From the NCBI RefSeq assembly GCF_002838835.1, contig NZ_NHPP01000012.1, positions 1 through 64,000 on the forward strand: 64,000 bases of DNA, given 5' to 3'. Source of the DNA: Siphonobacter sp. SORGH_AS_0500 (GTDB lineage Bacteria; Bacteroidota; Bacteroidia; Cytophagales; Spirosomataceae). The notes beneath the pieces are model-generated. The model had not been told where the DNA came from. It worked only from the letters and a program-made list of their open reading frames with translations, and did not search any database. The position numbers and the translations under genes were made by a program. Positions 42,104-50,052 of this stretch are shown one piece after another. The stretch's first letter is position 1, and every line of letters begins with the position of its first letter.

Positions 42104-43036
42104 ATGGAATCCATCAAAGTTTTCGCTCCGGCGACCGTAGCCAATGTAGCTTGCGGATTTGACATATTTGGTTTTGCCGTCGATAATCCCGGCGACGAAA
42201 TTATTCTTCGTAAAAAAGCTACTCCTGGTTTGGAGATAGTGAAAATTGAAGGCGATCAAGGGCGTTTGTCGCTTAATCCTGAAAAAAATACGGCCTGTAT
42301 TTCGATGCTGGCTTACATGAAACACCTCAATGCTAATCAGGGGGTTAGTATTGAGTTGCGGAAAAAAATGCCCCTGGGTAGCGGTCTGGGCTCTTCGGCG
42401 GCGAGTTCGGTGGCCGGTGTTTTTGCTTTGAACGAACTGATGGGTCGGCCTATGGAGCAAATTGACTTGTTGCCTTTTGCCATGGAAGGCGAGCGTTTTG
42501 CCAGTGGTACTCCCCACGCCGATAACGTAGCTCCGAGTTTGTTGGGTGGTTTCATTGCCATTCGTAGTTACGAGCCTAAACTGGATGTGATTAAAGTAGA
42601 TACCCCAGCCGAACTTTTTGCGACGATTGTCCACCCACAAATTGAGGTGAATACCCGGGATGCCCGTAACATTCTTCGCAAGGAAACTTCGCTTAAAAAT
42701 ACGATTACTCAAATGGGTAATGTGGCTGGCTTAGTGGCTGGCTTAATGAAAGGTGACTACGGTCTGATTTCCCGCAGCTTGGTAGATGTTATCATTGAGC
42801 CCGTTCGCTCCATTTTGATTCCCGGATTTAATGAAGTGAAAGCCGCAGCTATCGAAGCGGGTGCTTTAGGTTGCAGTATTTCAGGAGCGGGTCCTTCGAT
42901 GTTTGCGTTAAGTAAAGATCGGGATTCGGCTAAGAAAGTGGGAGAGGCCATGCAACGGGCCTTTGCCAGTGTAGACATTGCCAGTGAAATTTACGTATCC
43001 AGCATCAACCAAAATGGTCCGGTGGTGATTGGTTAA
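42104..43036 (+). CDS. thrB: Homoserine kinase
   Basis: 310 residues from ATG 42104 (MESIKVFAPATVANVACGFD); a frame extension to 42059 adds 15 non-family residues. The GHMP kinase ATP-binding motif PLGSGLGSSAASS lies near residue 91, and the C-terminal GCSISGAGPSMFAL motif near 263. It phosphorylates homoserine for threonine synthesis, using the product of ThrA. The two genes are separated by about 5.8 kb containing a SulP transporter and the ATP-grasp/transglutaminase pair. thrC is not in the window. Confidence 0.96.
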   Translation: MESIKVFAPATVANVACGFDIFGFAVDNPGDEIILRKKATPGLEIVKIEGDQGRLSLNPEKNTACISMLAYMKHLNANQGVSIELRKKMPLGSGLGSSAASSVAGVFALNELMGRPMEQIDLLPFAMEGERFASGTPHADNVAPSLLGGFIAIRSYEPKLDVIKVDTPAELFATIVHPQIEVNTRDARNILRKETSLKNTITQMGNVAGLVAGLMKGDYGLISRSLVDVIIEPVRSILIPGFNEVKAAAIEAGALGCSISGAGPSMFALSKDRDSAKKVGEAMQRAFASVDIASEIYVSSINQNGPVVIG

Positions 43037-43051
43037 ATTTTTCTATACTTG

Positions 43052-43093
43052 AAAAAAGGGTCGCCAGATTTTAAGTTCTGGCGACCCTTTTTT
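43052..43093 (+). terminator. Terminator after thrB
   Basis: AAAAAAGGGTCGCCAGA and TCTGGCGACCCTTTTTT style arms pair around TTTTAAGT, 16 bases after the thrB stop. Confidence 0.92.
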
Positions 43094-43151
43094 ATTGAAG
43101 AACTTTCCGAAAATGAGTCGGATGATAACTGAACTATAGTAAGCTAACTAC

Positions 43152-43180
43152 CCAGACGCGATAAATCGGCGTCTCTACGA
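43152..43180. repeat. GAGACGC palindromic repeat copy
   Basis: CAGACGCGATAAATCGGCGTCTC, nearly the reverse complement of the copy at 6852-6873. It lies in the gap between thrB and the SDR gene. Confidence 0.7.
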
Positions 43181-43204
43181 AGGTGATTCAAAACGGTAAA
43201 CGAA

Positions 43205-44224
43205 CTAGATTTCGTTATTTTGAATCGCCGCTTCGTTGGTTGGTTTTGAGAAGCCGTTGTACGTAAGCTTTGATTCGACTTCGTAGCCTTTTTTCCGGGG
43301 ATTCATGGCTTCAGGGACGGCATCGGGTAACAGACGATTCAGCAGGCTGAACAGATCTGTCGATAATTCCGGGAATCGATGGTCCAGAAATGACAGCACT
43401 TTTGCAGGCCAGCTAATGGTAACTTCGGCTCGGCCCTGTTTTAGTCCTTCAATAATTTGCTCCGCCGCATATTCAGCACTAACACTTAATACTGGGAGCG
43501 AATCAGCAATTTTAAACCAGGCGTATTCTTTGTGGTGTTTGCCCTTAATAATAGCGTTTCGAGGACTTCCCGTTCGCATCAGTCCGGGGTAAACGGTGGT
43601 AACGTGAATACCCTGACTCAGTAACTCGGCCCGAAGCCCTTTGGAAAGGCCGCTTAAGGCGAATTTACTGGCTGAATAAGGCAACAGATGAGGAATGGCT
43701 ACTTTTCCGCCAATCGAAGAAATGTTAACGATGCGTCCTTCTCCACGACCTTGCATGTGAGGTAAGACCGCCCGAATGGCATGTAGTGGACCGAAAAAGT
43801 GAGTTTCCATCGCTTCATCGTATTCCTGAAGCGACATATTATCGATGGGGCCTACCTGAATAACGCCAGCGTTATTAATCAATGCATCAATTCGACCGTA
43901 GTAATCGAGCGTTTGCTCGATCATTTCCTCTACTTCTTCCGGGTTTGTCATATCACAGGCCAGGGTAATTACCTCGGCTCCCAGATCGGCAATGTATTCT
44001 TCGGCTCGACGGAGCTCATCCAAATCGCGAGCGACCAGTACGAGCTTCGCTTTTTGACGTGCCAGTTGGCGGGCTAAAACTAATCCCAGACCCCGTGAAC
44101 CTCCCGTAATGACGAAAACTTTATTCTGAACTTCGAAGCGACGGCTGGAACGAACCATTTGTCGAATGGCCCAAACGACGCTTACTCCGATAGCGAGAGA
44201 AATAAAACGAGAGCTGCGTGCCAT
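43205..44224 (-). CDS. Membrane-anchored short-chain dehydrogenase/reductase
   Basis: 339 residues. An N-terminal hydrophobic segment (about 7-22) precedes the NAD(P)-binding motif ITGGSRGLGL (about 39-48), NNAGVIQVG and the catalytic ISSIGGK ... YSASK. A C-terminal extension after the SDR core (about 265 onward) includes WPAKVLSFLDHRFPEL. The anchor plus extended tail fits SDRs acting on lipids or other membrane substrates (inference). The gene is single and divergent from terC. Confidence 0.9.
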   Translation of the reverse strand: MARSSRFISLAIGVSVVWAIRQMVRSSRRFEVQNKVFVITGGSRGLGLVLARQLARQKAKLVLVARDLDELRRAEEYIADLGAEVITLACDMTNPEEVEEMIEQTLDYYGRIDALINNAGVIQVGPIDNMSLQEYDEAMETHFFGPLHAIRAVLPHMQGRGEGRIVNISSIGGKVAIPHLLPYSASKFALSGLSKGLRAELLSQGIHVTTVYPGLMRTGSPRNAIIKGKHHKEYAWFKIADSLPVLSVSAEYAAEQIIEGLKQGRAEVTISWPAKVLSFLDHRFPELSTDLFSLLNRLLPDAVPEAMNPRKKGYEVESKLTYNGFSKPTNEAAIQNNEI

Positions 44225-44370
44225 AGTATTTTCAAGATTGGTTTGTTTTACATTTAATCAAAAATCCATTCCAAACCGCTTATTCACCTTCGATCCTATT
44301 CCGGGTGGTGGAACGGCAGTTTTAATCCAGATTTAAGCTTTCATTATTGTCAATTTATCCACAAGAGATC

Positions 44371-45180
44371 ATGGACTTTCCCAATTTGGCCGATCCCGCA
44401 GTACTCATAAGCTTATTAACGCTTTCGTTTCTGGAAATTGTCTTGGGGGTGGATAACATCATCTTCATCTCCATCATCGTTGGAAAGCTCGAAAAGGCCC
44501 AGCAGAAACAGGCCCGAACCATTGGTTTATTATTGGCCATGGTGTTTCGGATTGTTTTGCTTTTCGGGATTACCTCGCTGTTACGGCTGACGACGCCTTT
44601 GTTCGAAATACCCTTTTTACACGAACACAACTCTGAGGATCTGGTTGGTATTAGCTGGAAAGATTTGATTTTGCTGGCAGGAGGGTTATTTCTGGTGGCG
44701 AAGAGTACACTGGAAATTCACCACAAATTAGAAGCGTCTTCTGACGAAGCTAGCGGTGCAAAGCCCAAATATTCTAAACTCAGTGCGATTATCGTACAGA
44801 TTGTACTCGTGGATGCGGTCTTCTCCATCGACAGTATCCTGACCGCCGTCGGACTGGTTGAGAACGTCTGGATTATGGTTATGGCCGTTGTCGTTTCCAT
44901 GGCAATTATGCTGGCCTTCTCGGGTGTTATTGCCGATTTTATCAACCGGAACCCAACGCTTCAGATTCTGGCTCTGTCTTTCCTGATTGCTATTGGAATT
45001 ATGCTCGTCGCTGAATCCTTCCACCAGGAAGTGAATAAGGCCTATCTCTACGTAGCAATGGCCTTCTCGCTAATTGTCGAACTGATTAACATGCGAATGC
45101 GGAAGAATACGGAAATGGTGAAACTCAATTCCGACCGCATGCCGTTTGAAGATCGCGAAGAACCGCTTAAGCCTCAGTGA
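44371..45180 (+). CDS. TerC-family membrane protein
   Basis: 269 residues from ATG 44371 (MDFPNLADPAVLISLLTLSF); an upstream TTG extension is unlikely. Seven to nine membrane segments and the TerC signatures EIVLGVDNIIFISI and VDAVFSIDSILTAVG, each with an acidic residue in a helix, are present. TerC proteins have been linked to tellurite resistance and manganese export or metal loading of secreted enzymes. No tellurite genes are nearby. Its last 14 bases overlap the small frameshifted gene on the other strand. Confidence 0.93.
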   Translation: MDFPNLADPAVLISLLTLSFLEIVLGVDNIIFISIIVGKLEKAQQKQARTIGLLLAMVFRIVLLFGITSLLRLTTPLFEIPFLHEHNSEDLVGISWKDLILLAGGLFLVAKSTLEIHHKLEASSDEASGAKPKYSKLSAIIVQIVLVDAVFSIDSILTAVGLVENVWIMVMAVVVSMAIMLAFSGVIADFINRNPTLQILALSFLIAIGIMLVAESFHQEVNKAYLYVAMAFSLIVELINMRMRKNTEMVKLNSDRMPFEDREEPLKPQ

Positions 45181-45348
45181 GGCTATATTTTCGGCGAAGG
45201 GGATTAATCAGAAATTTCTTTTGAGCCGTAAAACTGTCTGGATGCATTTGTTCGAATAACTGTTTCCATTCTTCAAAACGCTCAGGTTCTGCTTGCTGGA
45301 AGGCCTGAGCGTTTATTTTTTCTGGGTAAGGTAGGCTTCAAAAGTCAT
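45167..45348 (-). pseudogene. Small gene interrupted by a -1 shift at an A6 run
   Basis: ATG 45348 starts MTFEAYLTQKK and stops at TAA 45313-45315. The six A's of the mRNA (45321-45316) precede that stop. Slipping back one base at this run enters a 49-codon frame without stops, reading INAQAFQQAEPERF, then EEWKQLFEQMHPDSFT and AQKKFLINPLRRKY, and ending at TAA 45167-45169. The joined product is about 60 residues, a plausible compact helical protein. One extra A would restore a single frame. Explanations are a homopolymer sequencing error, a true frameshift mutation, or slippage during transcription or translation. I do not recognise the family. Confidence 0.55.
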
Positions 45349-45409
45349 TGGCGTTTAGCGTTTAAAGTTGCGAGTCTAGCGTTTTGTGTAGTAGCTTCTA
45401 TTCTTTTTC

Positions 45410-46579
45410 TCAACGTTGCAAGGCTGGGGATTTTCGGAAGGCCATGTAAATCCAGGCTCCGAAGGTAATAATTGCCGCTATCAGGAAATTGACAAAGTAG
45501 CTGTTTCGTAAGTTATTATGTAACCAGCCTGAGGTTAAGGCCCCAATGCCGATGCCTACTTCCAAAGCAATGTACGTCGTAGCCACGGCTCTGCCCCGAT
45601 GAAGTGGATTGGAAAGATCGACCGTCCAGGCTTGCAGGGCGGGAATGTTAAGTCCCCAGGGAATACCAAACAGAATCGCCATCGCTAACACCATGTAAAT
45701 AGTAGAGGCAAAAGCCAGCCCAGCCATCGCTGCTACCTGAATCAACACTGAAATCCGTAACACGGCTACCCGTCCGTAGCGGTCGGAAGCTTTGCCCGCT
45801 ACCAATCGGATCAGTAAGGATGAAACGGTGTAGGTCATGAAAAACAGCCCCTTGTTGTAAATTCCCACGGATAAAGACAAATCCGGGCCAATGGTTAAAA
45901 TCAGTCCCGTAGCATAACTAACCAAAAGCGTTACCAACGCCGGAGCCAATACCTTGGGGTCAAAAATTTCGTGTTTTTTAATGAGTAATAATCGCGGAGA
46001 AAACCGATGCCGGTGTTGAAGCGTTTCCTTCAGATTAGCCAGAATACCAATCGATAAAAAGGCAAAAAGCGACGAAACGTAAAACATGGTATCGATGGAA
46101 AAGGCAGCCGTTAGCCAACTGCCCAGTGGAGGACCGGAAGACATGCCAATACTGGCCGAGATTCCCAGCATACTCAGAGCTTCGCCGCGGCGGCCTTCGG
46201 GCATAACGTCGGCAACGTAAGCGGAAGTAGCGGTAGGCTTAAATCCCGTTGAAAAACCATGAAATAACCGCAGTAATAAAAAAGCATAAACGCTGCTCAT
46301 GAAGGGATACAGCAGTCCGCAAACAAAACAAACCAGCGAGCCGAAAGCCATGATAGGCACGCGGCCAATGGTATCCGTAAGTTTTCCTGAAAAGGGTCTG
46401 GAGATGCCGGCTGTCAGCGTGAAGAGACTAATAACCAGACCAACGTATTCCCGACCTCCGAGGGCAGACAAGTACCCCGGCAGTTCGGGAATCATCATGT
46501 TAAAGCTGGCCGTGAAGAGGAAATTACTGGCACAGAGAAGCCAGAATTGAAAACTATAAATACTGCGGCTGGAATCCAT
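45410..46579 (-). CDS. MFS transporter
   Basis: 389 residues from ATG 46579 (MDSSRSIYSFQFWLLCASN); a start 24 bases further upstream is possible. Twelve membrane segments are expected. The GKLTDTIGRVP loop between helices 2 and 3 and KASDRYGRVAVLR in the second half are the MFS motif A repeats. The substrate is unknown. It is divergent from an ATP-grasp gene, and a TACTTTTG minus-strand element lies five bases before its ATG. Confidence 0.92.
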   Translation of the reverse strand: MDSSRSIYSFQFWLLCASNFLFTASFNMMIPELPGYLSALGGREYVGLVISLFTLTAGISRPFSGKLTDTIGRVPIMAFGSLVCFVCGLLYPFMSSVYAFLLLRLFHGFSTGFKPTATSAYVADVMPEGRRGEALSMLGISASIGMSSGPPLGSWLTAAFSIDTMFYVSSLFAFLSIGILANLKETLQHRHRFSPRLLLIKKHEIFDPKVLAPALVTLLVSYATGLILTIGPDLSLSVGIYNKGLFFMTYTVSSLLIRLVAGKASDRYGRVAVLRISVLIQVAAMAGLAFASTIYMVLAMAILFGIPWGLNIPALQAWTVDLSNPLHRGRAVATTYIALEVGIGIGALTSGWLHNNLRNSYFVNFLIAAIITFGAWIYMAFRKSPALQR

Positions 46580-46583
46580 CCCG

Positions 46584-46591
46584 CAAAAGTA
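46584..46591 (-). promoter_or_regulatory. -7 element just before the MFS gene
   Basis: TACTTTTG on the minus strand ends four bases before ATG 46579, so the transcript would be leaderless or have a very short leader. Confidence 0.4.
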
Positions 46592-46690
46592 ATAGATTGC
46601 CAATGGCCCGGAAGAATTGTTTTTGATTTGGCCGCGAATCCGCCCGGGAAGTTCTATCTTCAGAAACCGTTAGACCAAAACCAGCTCTCT

Positions 46691-47899
46691 ATGTCGCTCT
46701 CTTTTTTGTGCATTGCTACTTACTTCAAGGGAAATGAATTTCTGAAATCCTGCAAAGAAGCGGGAAATCAAGTGTATTTATTAACCGAAAAAAAACTGGA
46801 ACATAAGCCTTGGGTTCGGGAATTCATCGATGAAATTTTTTTCGTAGAAACACCCGAAAATGGAGTCTTAAATCTGGAAGAATTAGTGAAAGGTCTGGCT
46901 CATACCATGCGAAGCAGGAAGATCGACCGCATTGTAGCTCTGGATGATTTTGATGTAGAGAAAGGGGCTTTTCTAAGAGAAACATTCAGGATTCCGGGCA
47001 TGGGCCAAACCACCGCTCGTTACTTCCGTGATAAACTGGCCATGCGGATGAAAGCCGCCGAAGCGGGCCTGCGAATTCCAGCGTTTACGGCTTTATTTAA
47101 TGACGTAGAAGTAACCGCTTTTGCTGATTCAGTAACGTATCCCGTCGTCATAAAACCTCGGGGCGAAGCATCGACTTCGGGGATCAAAAAAGTGTATAAT
47201 CGGCACGAACTCTGGGAGGCTGTCCATGCGTTAGGCGAGCGGCGGCATGAATATCTGGCCGAGCAGTTTAAACCCGGTCATGTATATCATGTGGATGCTT
47301 TAACGTATCAGGGAAAAGTGATTTTCAACTGGGCGAGTCAATACCTCGACACGCCCATGGAGGTAGCTCACGGCGGGGGCATTTTTCGCTCGGTAACGGT
47401 TCCTTTCGATTCGCCGGAGTCGAAGGCTTTGCTGGCGTTTAATGAAGAATTGTTACAGGCATTTGGGCTGGAATATTCCGCCAGTCACAGCGAGTTTATT
47501 CACTGCCACGAAGACGGACAGTATTACTTTCTGGAGACGGCTTCACGGGTGGGCGGGGCTCATTTAGCAGAGATGGTAGAGGCCGCCAGCGGCATTAATC
47601 TCTGGCGGGAATGGGCCCGGATGGAAACAGCAGTTGCTGGAAAGTTAACCTATACTTTACCTGAAATCCAACCTAACTATTCGGGTATAGTGATCTCCCT
47701 CATCAATCAGGCTCGCCCGGATTTAAGCAGCTATGACCGACCCGAAGTCTATTGGAAAATGGATGAAGAGTATCATATTGGATTAATAGTGAATGACCTA
47801 AGTCGGGAGAAAGTCTTGGCTATTTTAGAAGAATATACGTTAAAAATATACCATGAGTTACATGCCTCAGCACCCCTCCGGGATAAACCTACTCATTGA
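46691..47899 (+). CDS. ATP-grasp domain ligase
   Basis: 402 residues from ATG 46691 (MSLSFLCIATYFKGNEF); an upstream frame to 46547 overlaps the divergent gene and is unlikely. A central ATP-grasp domain (about 110-320) shows RDKLAMRMKAAEAGLRIP, YPVVIKPRGEAST and YYFLETASRVGGAHLAEM, the last with metal-binding Glu and Asn-like positions (R/V-GG). This layout matches carboxylate-amine ligases such as BacD-type dipeptide ligases. It is divergent from an MFS transporter, which could export a product (inference). Substrates unknown. Confidence 0.9.
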   Translation: MSLSFLCIATYFKGNEFLKSCKEAGNQVYLLTEKKLEHKPWVREFIDEIFFVETPENGVLNLEELVKGLAHTMRSRKIDRIVALDDFDVEKGAFLRETFRIPGMGQTTARYFRDKLAMRMKAAEAGLRIPAFTALFNDVEVTAFADSVTYPVVIKPRGEASTSGIKKVYNRHELWEAVHALGERRHEYLAEQFKPGHVYHVDALTYQGKVIFNWASQYLDTPMEVAHGGGIFRSVTVPFDSPESKALLAFNEELLQAFGLEYSASHSEFIHCHEDGQYYFLETASRVGGAHLAEMVEAASGINLWREWARMETAVAGKLTYTLPEIQPNYSGIVISLINQARPDLSSYDRPEVYWKMDEEYHIGLIVNDLSREKVLAILEEYTLKIYHELHASAPLRDKPTH

Positions 47900-48113
47900 T
47901 AGTTAATGACTACTTAACTGTTAGGCTGCAAGCATACTAAACATCGGCTATTTACTGCACCTCATCGGGTAAAATTTGAAATTCGTGTAAAATGCTCCGC
48001 TGGCTTTTTTAAAAGTTGGTGATTTGCAAATATTTCTTCCCGATGATATCCAGAAAGTAGTGTGCACACACTTATTAGTGATGATTTATTTCCAATCTAC
48101 AGCCCTAACAGTT
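47900..48113. promoter_or_regulatory. Upstream region with GTGTGCACAC palindrome
   Basis: A perfect 10-base palindrome GTGTGCACAC at 48060-48069 lies 44 bases before the ATG of the next gene, within AGTGTGCACACACT. It could be an operator. No -7 element of the local type was found near it. Confidence 0.3.
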
Positions 48114-48365
48114 ATGAAAATGTCAAGTTCATTAAACCCTTCTGCTAAGCCTGCCAATGCCTTCTTTTTTGACGGAAATTTATGGTTTGGACTTGTTGAT
48201 TCACAAGAGCGTTTAGTAGAATTACAATCATACTATCCTACGAAGAAATATTTACAGGCTCGCCTGTTTACGAATGAGGGCGATGCGTATCCTTGTTTTG
48301 GCTTTAATGGAGACGGTATTTCTCTGGAAGTGTTTCTTACTCAACAGGAAATGGCTATTGGGTAA
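48114..48365 (+). CDS. Small soluble protein, unknown function
   Basis: 83 residues if it starts at ATG 48114 (MKMSSSLNPSAKPANAFFFD); ATG 48081 would give 94 and is also possible. No signal peptide or membrane helix is seen. The sequence contains WFGLVDSQERLVELQSYYPT and a C-terminal NGDGISLEVFLTQQEM. I recognise no family. It ends 16 bases before a strong bidirectional terminator shared with the convergent CorC-type gene. Confidence 0.65.
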   Translation: MKMSSSLNPSAKPANAFFFDGNLWFGLVDSQERLVELQSYYPTKKYLQARLFTNEGDAYPCFGFNGDGISLEVFLTQQEMAIG

Positions 48366-48380
48366 ATAAGGTTGATTGCC

Positions 48381-48420
48381 AAAAAAGAGGCCGTTCCACT
48401 GGAACGGCCTCTTTTTTATT
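48381..48420. terminator. Bidirectional terminator
   Basis: AAAAAAGAGGCCGTTCC and GGAACGGCCTCTTTTTT form a perfect 17-base-pair stem around ACT/T-type loop bases, between two convergent genes. Confidence 0.95.
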
Positions 48421-49705
48421 ACTCATCAAGATCGGTTAATTCCGAAACCAGTACTTTATCAATGCGTTGGCCGTCCATGTCGATTACCTCAAACATGAGG
48501 TTACTCCAACGGAAGTGCTCGCCTTCCACTGGAATTCGACGGAGATGGTGAAGAATAAAGCCAGCTACGGTAGAATAGTCTTCTTCCAGAAAATCACGGA
48601 TGTCCCGACGACCCATGCGGGTTAGAAAGTCAATAAAGGGCATTTGAGCTTCCACCAGGAAAGAGCCGTCTTCCCGTTTGACGAAGGTAAAATCAATCAC
48701 CTCCGCATCGGGCATGTGGCCTACAATGGCTTCAAAAATATCATTAACTGTGACCATGCCCTGCAATACGCCGTATTCATCCACAATAAACCCGTGATGA
48801 ACTTTAGATTTTCTGAATTCATCCAGTACCTGATACGCCGAAATGTTTTCGGGGAGGAAGACAGGCTTATGAATCAGGCTTTTAAGCGGTGTGCCGGGTG
48901 AGGCCAGATATAGATCTTTAACGGTGATAACGCCTATCATTTTGTCGAGAGACTTATCACCGACCGGGTACACCGAATGACGTTCCTGCTTGATTTTCTG
49001 CTGTACCTGTTCTACCGTATCGTTGATATCGATCCAGGCCAGATCACTGCGGTGCGTCATGAGCGAAACAATGTGCCGATCACTAACATTAAAAACGTTC
49101 TCAACGATTTCCTGCTCAATTACGTCAATCGTGCCCTGTTCCAGTCCTTCATTGACGATGGCTTTGATTTCTTCTTCTGTAACCATGCTGTCATCGCCCC
49201 GGCGAATGCCTAAAACTTTAACAATCAGATTAGTAGAAATAGAAAGTAACCAGATAAAAGGGTACGTCACGCGGGAAAGCAGCGACATAGGCAGAGCCAG
49301 GGTCTTGGATATACTTTCAGCTCGGGTCAGGCCAATGCGTTTCGGAACCAGCTCACCGATTACTAAAGTGATGTATGTAATGAAAACCAGTAATAAAACC
49401 CGGGAAATGGTATTTGCATAAGGGGCGATAATCGTAAACTGACGAAGCCATTCGGTGAGGTTACCTTCCAGTTTTTCCCCGGAATAAATACCCGTCAGAA
49501 TACCGATAAGGGTAATCCCAATCTGTACAGTTGAAAGAAAAGTATCGGGTGCTTCGGCGAGTTGGAGGGCCTGACGGGCTCGGGTATCGCCTCGTTCGGC
49601 GTCATTTTTAAGACGTATTTTTCGGGCCGAAACCAAAGCAATTTCAGCCATTGAAAAAATACCGTTAACAACAATCAGGAGTAATAAGATAAGTAGTTCG
49701 GTCAT
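48419..49705 (-). CDS. CNNM/CorC-HlyC family membrane protein
   Basis: 428 residues. The N-terminal DUF21/CNNM membrane domain (1 to about 190) begins with MTELLILLLLIVVNGIFSMAE-type sequence and contains GELVPKRIGL. A CBS-domain pair (about 205-330) has DEYGVLQGMVTVNDIFEAIVG, and the C-terminal CorC_HlyC domain follows. Members are magnesium/cobalt exporters or sodium-coupled magnesium transporters; 'haemolysin' names are historical. It is monocistronic with the terminator hairpin at its stop codon. Confidence 0.95.
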   Translation of the reverse strand: MTELLILLLLIVVNGIFSMAEIALVSARKIRLKNDAERGDTRARQALQLAEAPDTFLSTVQIGITLIGILTGIYSGEKLEGNLTEWLRQFTIIAPYANTISRVLLLVFITYITLVIGELVPKRIGLTRAESISKTLALPMSLLSRVTYPFIWLLSISTNLIVKVLGIRRGDDSMVTEEEIKAIVNEGLEQGTIDVIEQEIVENVFNVSDRHIVSLMTHRSDLAWIDINDTVEQVQQKIKQERHSVYPVGDKSLDKMIGVITVKDLYLASPGTPLKSLIHKPVFLPENISAYQVLDEFRKSKVHHGFIVDEYGVLQGMVTVNDIFEAIVGHMPDAEVIDFTFVKREDGSFLVEAQMPFIDFLTRMGRRDIRDFLEEDYSTVAGFILHHLRRIPVEGEHFRWSNLMFEVIDMDGQRIDKVLVSELTDLDE

Positions 49706-50052
49706 GGACGAGCCGGGAAGTTCAGACCAAATATCCGCTAAAAAACATTGCCAACAGCAATTATTTTCATGAACGACTTTCTGATAGGACAGTTTGTCAA
49801 ATAACTAGGTAAAAGGGGAGATACCCGGAGCTCGGTGCAAATACCTTAATGCTGCCAGCAAATTGCTGGCAGGCATTCTTAAGGACTCCTTTTTGGCGGT
49901 AAAGGAGGGCAAACAGTATCGGAATGATGTGAAGTACTTATCTCAATGAATATAAAACCTTAGGGAATTAATAATGTTTCTATTTGCTTAAATAATAAAT
50001 GAAATTATTATTAAGTGTTTGTTTATCAATTGATTATATTTAGATAAAGTGA
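49706..50052. repeat. A+T-rich gap with one GCTGCCAGC hairpin
   Basis: GCTGCCAGCAAATTGCTGGCAG at 49851-49872 is a perfect inverted repeat of the family also found at 6427, 7047 and 11977. The rest, especially 49935-50052, is A+T-rich and I see no gene in it. Confidence 0.7.

Noticed and set aside
42020..42712. 230-residue open frame opposite thrB
   Set aside because: It is a long antisense shadow of thrB without recognisable motifs.
46547..46690. Extended N terminus of the ATP-grasp gene
   Set aside because: The extension overlaps the start region of the divergent MFS gene, and family similarity begins at ATG 46691.
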